Below are positions 1-6,476 of a stretch of 15,628 nt of DNA, in pieces. The translations under genes and the position numbers were made by a program. The stretch is from assembly GCA_002429165.1 (NCBI GenBank), contig DIYV01000098.1:1-15628 (forward strand), in the 5' to 3' direction. The notes under the pieces are model-generated. The model was not told the DNA's origin, ran no database searches, and worked only from the letters and a program-made list of their open reading frames with translations. This DNA comes from Gallionella sp. UBA6045. GTDB taxonomy: Bacteria > Pseudomonadota > Gammaproteobacteria > Burkholderiales > Gallionellaceae. Position 1 is the first letter of the stretch. Each line of letters begins with the position of its first letter.

Positions 1-78
1 TATGGTTATCGGTAAATGTACGTAGTCTGGGGGCAAATAAATGTCGCATAATGCATGCGCATTTTATGCCGATTATGA

Positions 79-111
79 GTTGAAGGGTTCCGATTTATTC
101 GTTGAAGGGTT
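79..111 (+). repeat. 11-bp direct repeat, 22-bp period, upstream of M16 pair
   Basis: The 11-mer GTTGAAGGGTT occurs at 79-89 and again at 101-111, an exact repeat with a 22-bp period, about two DNA turns. It lies just before the first M16 gene, whose ATG is at 123. Two identical half-sites on one face of the helix would suit a tandem protein-binding site, but no regulator is identified and no convincing -35/-10 pair was found beside it. The rest of 1-122 shows no gene. A weak dyad (GCATAA near 46 with TTATGC near 64) is also present. Confidence 0.45.
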
Positions 112-122
112 TTTAAAGAGAA

Positions 123-1490
123 ATGAGAACTGTCCTGGTTTATATTCTGCTGTTTCTGGGTTTGTCGTACAACGCCGCGCAAGCGGAGGTATTCGAACGC
201 ACGCTGGCAAACGGCCTGAAAGTCATCGTCAAGGAAGATCACCGCGCACCTGTGGTGGTGCAACAGATCTGGTACAAGGTCGGCAGTATCGACGAGAGCA
301 CCGGCACCACCGGTGTTGCGCATGCGCTGGAACATATGATGTTCAAGGGCACCAAGTCCGTGCCGGCAGGCGAATTTTCCAAGCGCATCGCGGCTGCCGG
401 CGGACGCGAGAACGCGTTTACCAGCACCGATTACACCGCCTATTTCCAGCAACTGTACAAAACCAAGTTGCCGCTGGCGATGAAGCTGGAAGCCGACCGC
501 ATGCAGAATCTCAATCTGACCCAGAAGGAATTCGGCAAGGAGATCAGAGTGGTCATGGAAGAGCGGCGCATGCGCACCGACGACAACCCGCAGGCGCTGA
601 TGAATGAAATCATGATGGCGACCAGCTATGAGGAGCATCCCTATCACAATCCGGTCATCGGCTGGATGAGTGACCTGCAGAAGATCAAGGTAAGCGATGT
701 CAAAGCCTGGTATAAAACATGGTACGCACCCAACAACGCCACCCTGGTCATTGCCGGCGACGTCAAGCCGGACGAAGTATTTGCCCTGGCGAAACGCTAT
801 TACGGTCCCATCCCGAAACGGGTGTTGCCGCCGCGGCACAACTTTTTCGAGCCCAAGCAGGTGGGGATCAAGCGCGTCGTCGTGAAAGCACCCGCCGAAT
901 TGCCACGCCTCGAGATGGTCTACCACACACCGGTGCTAAGGGATGCAAAAACGGATTGGAAACCCTACGCGCTGGATGTGCTGGCAGGCGTGCTGGATGG
1001 CAACGATTCGGCGCGCCTCAACCAGCATCTGGTGCGCGAGCAGCAGGTCGCCATTTCGGCGGACGCGGGTTATGACGACGCGTCGCGCGGACCCAGCCTG
1101 TTCACCCTGGATGCCACGCCGAGCACGGGCAAAACTGTGCAGGATGTCGAAACCGCGTTGCGCGGCCAGATTGATTTGCTGGTGAAAGACGGCGTGAGCG
1201 AAGACGAGTTGAATCGCGTCAAGGCGCAAGTGATGGCGGATGAAGTGTACAAGCGCGACTCGGTGTTCTACCAGGCCATGCAGATCGGTCAACTGGAAAG
1301 CATCGGACTCGGCTATCAGGCCATACCGGTGATGCTGGAAAAACTTCAGGCGGTAACAGCGGAGCAAGTGCAGCAAGTCGCCAGGGAATTTTTGCAGGAC
1401 GACAATCTGACAGTCGCGGTGCTTGATCCGCAGCCGCTTTCAGGCAAAAAACTACAACAACAGTCTGAAGGAGGTTCCAATGTACGCTAA
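123..1490 (+). CDS. M16 family zinc metallopeptidase, catalytic subunit (periplasmic)
   Basis: A 455-residue protein with an N-terminal signal peptide (hydrophobic about 4-16, likely cleavage after AQA at 19-21), so probably periplasmic. The inverted zinc site HxxEH is seen as HALEH at residues 67-71. A Glu-Glu pair at 146-147 lies at the distance expected for the third zinc ligand. The segment ENAFTSTDYTAYF (96-108) is typical of the family's N-terminal domain, and the C-terminal half (about 190-440) is the second M16 domain. M16 enzymes cleave peptides inside a closed chamber. It overlaps the next gene, a second M16 protein without zinc ligands, by 11 bases, so the two probably form a heterodimer like known bacterial M16B pairs. 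The start at 123 fits the signal peptide; the ribosome site (AAAGAG) is weak. Substrate is unknown. It resembles PqqL/YmxG-like peptidases, but the window holds no PQQ genes. Confidence 0.93.
   Translation: MRTVLVYILLFLGLSYNAAQAEVFERTLANGLKVIVKEDHRAPVVVQQIWYKVGSIDESTGTTGVAHALEHMMFKGTKSVPAGEFSKRIAAAGGRENAFTSTDYTAYFQQLYKTKLPLAMKLEADRMQNLNLTQKEFGKEIRVVMEERRMRTDDNPQALMNEIMMATSYEEHPYHNPVIGWMSDLQKIKVSDVKAWYKTWYAPNNATLVIAGDVKPDEVFALAKRYYGPIPKRVLPPRHNFFEPKQVGIKRVVVKAPAELPRLEMVYHTPVLRDAKTDWKPYALDVLAGVLDGNDSARLNQHLVREQQVAISADAGYDDASRGPSLFTLDATPSTGKTVQDVETALRGQIDLLVKDGVSEDELNRVKAQVMADEVYKRDSVFYQAMQIGQLESIGLGYQAIPVMLEKLQAVTAEQVQQVAREFLQDDNLTVAVLDPQPLSGKKLQQQSEGGSNVR
1468..1474 (+). promoter_or_regulatory. 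Strong Shine-Dalgarno deciding the start of the second M16 gene
   Basis: AAGGAGG lies five bases before the ATG at 1480, inside the 3' end of the upstream M16 gene. It rules out the in-frame start at 1423, because the ATG at 1480 is followed at once by a good signal peptide. It also shows that the second subunit has its own strong initiation site despite the 11-base overlap. Confidence 0.85.
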
Positions 1491-2814
1491 TGCAAAACTG
1501 GTCAAATTTATCGGGGTTGCGGCCTTATGCTGCATTTCAACCCTGGCCTGCGCCACACCAGACATCCAGCATTGGCAGAGTGCCAGCGGCGCGAAGGTGT
1601 TGTTCGTGGAAAATCACGATCTCCCGATGCTGGATGTGGCTGTGACACTGCAGGCGGGCAGCAGCTTTGACGCGCCGGAAAAATCCGGCGTGGCGGGTCT
1701 GACCCATCAGCTGCTGGATTCCGGGGCGGGCGGATTGAGCGAGGACCAGATTTCGCGCGGCATGGCGGACATCGGCGCGCAATTCGGCGGTGACTTCAAC
1801 CAGGACAGTGCGAGCGTATCGTTGCGCACATTGAGCAGCGCCGCACAGCGCGACAAGGCCCTGGACATCATGGCGCGGGTGCTGCAGCACCCGGAATTTC
1901 CGGAAGCGATCCTGGCGCGCGAAAAAGTGCGGCTGATCGCCGCCCTTAAAGAGGCGGAAACCATGCCGGAGAGCATCGCCGAGAAAGCCTTCCAGAAAGC
2001 GGTGTACGGCACGCATCCATACGCATTGCTCGGTACCGGCGAAGTCGGCACGGTTGGGAATATCACCGTGCAGGATCTGCGCGATTTTTACCATACGCAT
2101 TACCAGGCCGGCCATGCCGTGGTCGCCATCATGGGCGATGCGACGCGGGCTGAGGCGGAAACGATTGCCCGGCAGCTCACCGCGCAATTGCCAAAATCCC
2201 CCGCGCCTTCCGCGTTGCCCAAGGCCGTGATGAAGATCGCCGCGAGCGAGCTGCGCATCCAGCATCCTGCCAGCCAAAGCCATATCCTTATCGGTGCGCC
2301 CGGCGTAGCGCGCGGCGACCCGGATTATTTCCCGCTTTTTGTCGGCAACTACATTCTGGGCGGCGGCGGCTTTGAGTCGCGCCTGATGAACGAGGTGCGC
2401 GAAAAAAGGGGCTTGGCTTACAGCGTCTACAGTTATTTCATGCCGCTCAAGCAGCCCGGCCCCTTCCAGATCGGCCTGCAAACCAAAAAGGATCAAGCCG
2501 ATGAAGCGCTGAAACTGGTGCGCAAAACGCTGGCGAACTTCATCGCCAAAGGTCCGACCGAACAGGAATTGCTCGCCGCCAAGCAGAACATCATCGGCGG
2601 TTTTCCATTGCGTATCGACAGCAACCGCAAGATACTCGGTTACCTGAGCGTCATCGGCTTCTACGATCTGCCGCTGACTTATCTGGACGATTTCACGCGC
2701 AACGTCGACAAGGTGACGGTCGCGCAGATCCGCGATGCGTTCGCGCGCCATATCGATCCGCAGGCAATGGCGACGGTGATCGTCGGCGCTCCCGAAGAAA
2801 AGGCGGCGAAATAA
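1480..2814 (+). CDS. M16 family peptidase-like protein lacking zinc ligands (non-catalytic partner)
   Basis: A 444-residue protein with a signal peptide (hydrophobic about 8-23, likely cleavage after ACA near 25). Where the partner has GVAHALEH, this protein reads GVAGLTHQ (residues 70-77), so the two zinc histidines and the catalytic glutamate are replaced by Gly73, Gln77 and His76. The C-terminal M16 domain keeps the conserved GGGGFESRL (294-302), REKRGLAYS (307-315) and following aromatic stretch, which in this family helps bind substrate across the dimer. By family knowledge it should be the pseudo-subunit of a heterodimeric M16B peptidase whose active site is on the upstream gene product. 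Expression is probably coupled to that gene. rsmD follows after eight bases. Catalysis by this subunit alone is unlikely. Confidence 0.92.
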   Translation: MYANAKLVKFIGVAALCCISTLACATPDIQHWQSASGAKVLFVENHDLPMLDVAVTLQAGSSFDAPEKSGVAGLTHQLLDSGAGGLSEDQISRGMADIGAQFGGDFNQDSASVSLRTLSSAAQRDKALDIMARVLQHPEFPEAILAREKVRLIAALKEAETMPESIAEKAFQKAVYGTHPYALLGTGEVGTVGNITVQDLRDFYHTHYQAGHAVVAIMGDATRAEAETIARQLTAQLPKSPAPSALPKAVMKIAASELRIQHPASQSHILIGAPGVARGDPDYFPLFVGNYILGGGGFESRLMNEVREKRGLAYSVYSYFMPLKQPGPFQIGLQTKKDQADEALKLVRKTLANFIAKGPTEQELLAAKQNIIGGFPLRIDSNRKILGYLSVIGFYDLPLTYLDDFTRNVDKVTVAQIRDAFARHIDPQAMATVIVGAPEEKAAK

Positions 2815-2822
2815 CAAAGCAT

Positions 2823-3362
2823 ATGAATAAGGTCAGGATCATCGGTGGCGAACTGCGCAGCCGCGTGATCAGCTTTCCGGATGCGGATGGATTGCGCCCC
2901 ACCCCGGACCGCGTGCGCGAGACATTATTCAACTGGCTGGGGCAGACACTTTACGGGCGCAGCTGCCTGGACCTGTTCGCCGGAAGCGGCGCGCTGGGAC
3001 TAGAGGCCGCTTCGCGGGGGGCCGAGCGGGTGGTGATGGTGGAGATCGACCGCCCAGCCCTGCGCGCTTTGCAGGACAATGTCAGGAAGCTGGGCTGCGC
3101 GAATGTGTCCGTGCAGGGGCAGGATGGGCTAGAATTCGCCTTGCGTGACGCACACAAGTACGACGTGATTTTCCTGGACCCGCCGTTCCAGAAAGAATAT
3201 CTGCCCGGACTGCTGGAAATCCTGCCCAGGCTCCTGAATGAAAACGGCGTGGTGTATGTCGAGTCGGGCGCAGCGATAGTTGTCCCGCCGCCCTGGCAGA
3301 CGGTCAAATCCGGCAAGGCCGGGCAGGTGCACTATCAGTTGCTGCAAGTTACGCAAATTTGA
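2823..3362 (+). CDS. rsmD: 16S rRNA (guanine-966-N2)-methyltransferase RsmD
   Basis: A 179-residue Rossmann-fold methyltransferase that transfers a methyl group from S-adenosylmethionine to the N2 of G966 in 16S rRNA during 30S assembly. It starts with the RsmD-type segment [10 protein letters not shown] (5-14) and [16 protein letters not shown] (24-39). The SAM-binding motif [10 protein letters not shown] is at 50-59, an acidic residue ends the next strand (VMVEID, 71-76), and the catalytic DPPF is at 119-122. Length matches the family. The ATG at 2823 is eight bases after the M16 stop; only a weak ribosome site is seen, which suggests coupling to the upstream genes. coaD follows, a pairing common in proteobacteria. 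Confidence 0.96.
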   Translation: MNKVRIIGGELRSRVISFPDADGLRPTPDRVRETLFNWLGQTLYGRSCLDLFAGSGALGLEAASRGAERVVMVEIDRPALRALQDNVRKLGCANVSVQGQDGLEFALRDAHKYDVIFLDPPFQKEYLPGLLEILPRLLNENGVVYVESGAAIVVPPPWQTVKSGKAGQVHYQLLQVTQI

Positions 3363-3384
3363 TTCACTCAACAATGGATTTAAA

Positions 3385-3870
3385 ATGATCAAGGTTGTTT
3401 ATCCGGGTACGTTTGATCCCATCACCCGCGGCCATGAAGACGTGGTGCGGCGTGCGGCCGGATTGTTCGGCGAGGTCATCGTGGCGGTGGCGGAAAGCCG
3501 CGCACAAACCCTGTTCACGCTGGACGAGCGTGTGGAGATAGCACGCGAAGTGTTCGCGGATTTTGCCAACGTGCGCGTGGAAGGCTTCAACGGCCTGCTG
3601 ATGAATTTCGTGCAGGTGCATGATGCGCGGGTGGTATTGCGCGGACTGCGGGCGGTGTCGGATTTTGAATACGAGTTCCAGCTGGCCGGCATGAATCGCA
3701 ATCTGTATCCCGAAATGGAAACGCTGTTCCTGACCCCGGCAGAACAATACACCTTCATCTCTGCCTCCATGGTGCGGGAAGTCGCGCGTTTCAACGGAGA
3801 TGTCAGCAAATTCGTATCGCCGTACGTGATGGAAAAATTGCAGCAAAAGTACAAATCACAGCAGGATTAA
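3385..3870 (+). CDS. coaD: Phosphopantetheine adenylyltransferase (CoaD)
   Basis: A 161-residue cytosolic enzyme for the penultimate step of coenzyme A synthesis: 4'-phosphopantetheine plus ATP gives dephospho-CoA plus pyrophosphate. The nucleotidyltransferase signature [12 protein letters not shown] is at 6-17 (T/HxGH motif at 14-17). [12 protein letters not shown] (86-97) and the second nucleotide-binding motif ISASMVRE (125-132) are present. The length is typical. An upstream in-frame start at 3280 would add 35 residues reading inside rsmD and destroy the usual [12 protein letters not shown] start, so 3385 is chosen. No strong ribosome site precedes it, which fits cotranscription with rsmD 22 bases upstream. 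Confidence 0.97.
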   Translation: MIKVVYPGTFDPITRGHEDVVRRAAGLFGEVIVAVAESRAQTLFTLDERVEIAREVFADFANVRVEGFNGLLMNFVQVHDARVVLRGLRAVSDFEYEFQLAGMNRNLYPEMETLFLTPAEQYTFISASMVREVARFNGDVSKFVSPYVMEKLQQKYKSQQD

Positions 3871-3892
3871 ATCTGCCCCAGAACCTTTTTGA

Positions 3893-4165
<273 letters not shown>

Positions 4166-4194
4166 ACACCCATCCAGAATTGCAGGACCCGCTC

Positions 4195-5034
4195 CTACAT
4201 CCGGTCAAGGTTTTTCCAGACACCCGTGATCGCCTCAGCGTCGCGGCTCGCGCCAAGCGCGGGCAAACCGTAAAAGTCGAGCAACGTGCTCAGCACGCTG
4301 TAGTGATCGATGCGCTGCATACTGACACCCGGTTTCACCATCGGTCCCACCATTATTGTGGCGACATGATTTTCCGCACGGAAGTCGTCCTCATCCCAGG
4401 TGAGTATCAGCAGGCTGTTGTGCTTGAGCGCCCAGGCCACGTATGGCTCGATGCGCGTCTTCAACCACTGGTCCGCAGTCTCGAAACTGCCGTCGTGCAT
4501 ATCGTTGTTCTGATCAGGTATCACAAAAGAGACGGTGGGCAATCTGGAAAAATCCCGCGGGAAATCCGCAAAGCGCTGATTGATTTCGGCAGGCAAGCGA
4601 GTGCCTTGCCAGTTTGATGCAGGATTGTGTTTGCGCTGATATGCACCCGACGCGCAGCCCAGATCGCCTGTTTTCGGCAACGACTCGGAATAAGTAACGA
4701 AACTGAATCCCCCGTGCAGAAGGCTCGATGCAAGATTGTCGGTATTGAAAGTATGCGGGCAGGAATCGTTGCTGACGCCCTGCATGGAACCCGAAAACAG
4801 TGCCAGATAGTTCGGCAGGCTGGGGTGCGTGACGCCATGGGAATCGGTGAACAGCAGCCCGCGCTTCGCCAGCGCGTGGATGTACGAAGCACGGTTGCGA
4901 TTGTCCATGATCTGGGAGTAACCGTGATTTTCCTCGATGACGATCACGACGTGATCGGGACGCGGCAACTGCCCGGAATGGGCAAAGGGCGCGGACAGCA
5001 TGACGAACAGCGTAATGGCAAGCAAGTGACGCAT
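4195..5034 (-). CDS. Secreted phosphoesterase / acid phosphatase-like protein (PF04185 type)
   Basis: A 279-residue protein with a signal peptide (about residues 1-20), so exported. The phosphoesterase-family motifs are in order: VIVIEENHGYSQI (30-42, metal and nucleophile region), HPSLPNYLALFSG (70-82), PDQNNDMHDG (173-182), LTWDEDD (211-217) with a following NH (222-223), and DHYS (243-246). Two cysteines (92 and 127) could form a disulphide in the mature protein. The family includes phospholipase C-like enzymes and AcpA-like acid phosphatases; this short form without C-terminal extensions fits an acid phosphatase better. Its substrate cannot be read from sequence. A modest ribosome site (AAGAG) precedes the ATG. 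The small lipoprotein gene lies 34 bases upstream on the same strand and may be cotranscribed. Confidence 0.85.
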   Translation of the reverse strand: MRHLLAITLFVMLSAPFAHSGQLPRPDHVVIVIEENHGYSQIMDNRNRASYIHALAKRGLLFTDSHGVTHPSLPNYLALFSGSMQGVSNDSCPHTFNTDNLASSLLHGGFSFVTYSESLPKTGDLGCASGAYQRKHNPASNWQGTRLPAEINQRFADFPRDFSRLPTVSFVIPDQNNDMHDGSFETADQWLKTRIEPYVAWALKHNSLLILTWDEDDFRAENHVATIMVGPMVKPGVSMQRIDHYSVLSTLLDFYGLPALGASRDAEAITGVWKNLDRM

Positions 5035-5068
5035 TGCTCTTGGTCGACCCGAATGACCAGGAAAGCGG

Positions 5069-5242
5069 TTAATTTCCCGCGTCCTCGATTTTCTTCTTCT
5101 CTTCCTCGGTATTTTTCTGCATCATCTGATCTACAGCCTTGGCATTATCAAGTACCTCGCGTTGCGGTGCGGCAATTTTTGGCACGGACGGTTTGTCACA
5201 CGCACTGAGCAACAGCACAACTGCAAGCACGATGAATTTCAT
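5069..5242 (-). CDS. Small lipoprotein, 57 residues, unknown function
   Basis: Short open frame read directly from the minus strand, with a strong ribosome site (GGAGGA) five bases before its ATG. The protein starts MKFIVLAVVLLLSACDK: a hydrophobic signal segment ending in a lipobox (LSAC, lipidated Cys15). The mature part is about 43 residues, rich in Lys, Glu and Gln, with a probable helix that ends in a KNTEEEKKKIEDAG-like charged tail (43-56). Asp at +2 after the lipid cysteine would, in enterobacteria, favour inner-membrane retention; whether that rule holds here is uncertain. It lies between mutM and the phosphoesterase on the same strand. Function unknown. The ribosome site and lipobox together make a real gene likely. 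Confidence 0.82.
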   Translation of the reverse strand: MKFIVLAVVLLLSACDKPSVPKIAAPQREVLDNAKAVDQMMQKNTEEEKKKIEDAGN

Positions 5243-5334
5243 GTTTCCTCCGATCTGGTAATTTTGCAGAAAAATGTGGAATCGTTGGCGAAAGCCGCTT
5301 TATGAGCATGCAAACACTCTAGCACAAACCACAA

Positions 5335-6288
5335 TTACTTCTGGCATTTCCCGCAGTAAAAACTGGAGCGCTGCCCCTGTTTGATTTGTTTGATCGGTGC
5401 GCCGCAGCGGCGGCAGGGTTCCCCTGCTCTGCCATACACCCAATAAGTCTGCTGAAAATAACCGGGTTGTCCCGAGGTGTTGACGAAGTCGCGCAACGTA
5501 CTGCCGCCCAGGTTGATCGCTTCTGCCAGGGTCGCCCGTATCTCCGCGACCAGTTTAGTGCAGCGCGGCAGGCTGAGTTTGCCTGCCGCAAGTTGCGGCC
5601 TGATTCCGGCGCGGAACAGGGATTCGTTGGCGTAGATATTGCCCACGCCGACCACAATATGGTTGTCCATGATGCATTGTTTGATGCTGACGCTGCGCCC
5701 CCGCGTGACCAGGTACAGATAATTTGCATCGAAATCTTTCTCCAGTGGTTCCGGGCCGAGTGATGCGAGCAGCGGATGGGTAGCCGGATCACCGCTATGC
5801 CACAGCACCGCGCCGAAGCGCCGCGGGTCGCGCAAACGCACCAGCGTGCCGTTGCTTAAAATTAAATCGAAGTGGTCATGTTTTCCTGCGGGAGGGTCGC
5901 TGCGCAGCAGCGGGGCCTCGCAGAGGTTCTCGCACCCGGAGGGTGTACCCACCGGCGGTGTCAACTCCGCATCCGGTTTTCTGGATAGCGGATTGCCTAC
6001 CTTTGGTGTACCCCTTGCAGGTGCCGCGGACATTACGTACGGCAAAATGCGCAGGCTGCCGGACATGCCGAGGTGCAGGATCAACGTCCCGCTGCCACAA
6101 TCCATCAGCAGGTATTTGGCACGGCGTTTGAGTGAAACGATGGTGCATCCGCGCAACAGTGTGGGCAGGTTTTTCGGGATAGGCCAGCGCAGGCTGCCGT
6201 TGCGGATCACGACATCCTTGATGGAGAGCCCGGTGAGATGTGCGGCCAGGCCGCGGCGCGTGATTTCTACTTCGGGAAGTTCGGGCAT
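5335..6288 (-). CDS. mutM: Formamidopyrimidine-DNA glycosylase (MutM/Fpg) with an in-frame insertion
   Basis: A 317-residue base-excision repair enzyme that removes 8-oxoguanine and formamidopyrimidines and cuts the abasic site. The start MPELPEVE is diagnostic: Pro2 is the Schiff-base nucleophile and Glu3 the acid. Lys58 (RRAKYLL) is a conserved active-site lysine. Met75 (LGMSGSLR) and the pair Arg157/Phe158 (DPRRFG) match the void-filling triad. The helix-two-turn-helix region lies around [16 protein letters not shown], and the C-terminal zinc finger has cysteines 292, 295, 312 and 315. The family is usually about 270 residues; the surplus sits at about 84-132, between SLRILP and AGKHDHFDL, where other MutM proteins have only a short loop. 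All catalytic parts are intact and the frame is open, so the enzyme is probably functional. No strong ribosome site is seen. Confidence 0.96.
   Translation of the reverse strand: MPELPEVEITRRGLAAHLTGLSIKDVVIRNGSLRWPIPKNLPTLLRGCTIVSLKRRAKYLLMDCGSGTLILHLGMSGSLRILPYVMSAAPARGTPKVGNPLSRKPDAELTPPVGTPSGCENLCEAPLLRSDPPAGKHDHFDLILSNGTLVRLRDPRRFGAVLWHSGDPATHPLLASLGPEPLEKDFDANYLYLVTRGRSVSIKQCIMDNHIVVGVGNIYANESLFRAGIRPQLAAGKLSLPRCTKLVAEIRATLAEAINLGGSTLRDFVNTSGQPGYFQQTYWVYGRAGEPCRRCGAPIKQIKQGQRSSFYCGKCQK
5893..6039 (-). repeat. Palindrome-bearing in-frame insertion inside mutM
   Basis: This segment encodes the extra residues (about 84-132) of MutM, rich in Pro, Gly and Ala and unlike the surrounding fold. 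Its DNA is highly structured. A hairpin at 5962-5995 has arms TCCGCATCCGG and CTGGATAGCGGA around a TTTT loop, with one bulge and a G-T pair. The 9-mer GGTGTACCC, itself nearly palindromic, occurs at 5942-5950 and 6005-6013, almost equidistant from the hairpin centre. A perfect 10-bp palindrome GCTGCGCAGC lies at 5899-5908. The boundaries are inferred from where MutM homology stops and are good to about 10 bases. It resembles in principle the palindromic elements found inside Rickettsia genes; no sequence identity to those is claimed. Confidence 0.75.
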
Positions 6289-6350
6289 GATGGGTTACTT
6301 CAAGACTGTTTTGCGATTATCAAACCGGGATAGCTGTTAACCATAAGCGG

Positions 6351-6429
6351 AAACCCCTCCCAACCTCCCCTTGTCAGGGGAGGAGCAGGCTTGGCACTCC
6401 CCCTGACAAGGGGGAGACGGAGGGGGTTT
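6351..6429. repeat. Dispersed double-hairpin repeat, copy A
   Basis: An inverted repeat of about 79 bases. The left half contains a perfect 8-bp hairpin (CCTCCCCT, loop TGTC, AGGGGAGG; 6364-6383) and the right half another (CTCCCCCT, loop GACA, AGGGGGAG; 6397-6416). The outer ends AAACCCCTCC and GGAGGGGGTTT are also complementary, so the halves can pair with each other or fold separately. A second copy is at 15463-15545. It has no coding capacity, which suggests a miniature mobile or REP-like repeat. It lies between the 3' end of the GldG-like gene and the 5' end of mutM, both on the minus strand, and could act as an RNA hairpin there. The rest of 6289-6476 shows no gene; a possible -10 for mutM (GATAAT on the minus strand, 6316-6321) is weak. 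Confidence 0.85.
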
Positions 6430-6476
6430 GGGTGCATCTTATTTGATGGGCCGCATAAGGTAGGTTGTGCCGGACT

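Noticed and set aside
6..926. 306-residue minus-strand frame over the first M16 gene
   Set aside because: Mirror of the catalytic M16 gene; no motif and no ribosome site.
1423..1479. Longer start for the second M16 gene
   Set aside because: The AAGGAGG site and the signal peptide point to 1480.
1537..2817. 426-residue open frame on the minus strand across the second M16 gene
   Set aside because: It lies wholly opposite a gene with signal peptide, strong ribosome site and family motifs; its product shows no recognisable domain. Long antisense frames are expected in GC-rich coding DNA.
5243..5334. Promoter for the small lipoprotein
   Set aside because: A TAGAGT-like -10 is present on the minus strand but no -35 at acceptable spacing, so it is not reported as a feature.
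5876..6148. 90-residue minus-strand frame in another phase over the mutM insertion
   Set aside because: Considered as a small gene carried by the insertion, but it extends into conserved mutM sequence and has no ribosome site or motif.
6351..6429. Possible intrinsic terminator for the ABC operon
   Set aside because: Hairpins are strong but no T-run follows on the minus strand, and an unlinked second copy elsewhere shows it is a dispersed repeat; termination activity is not excluded.
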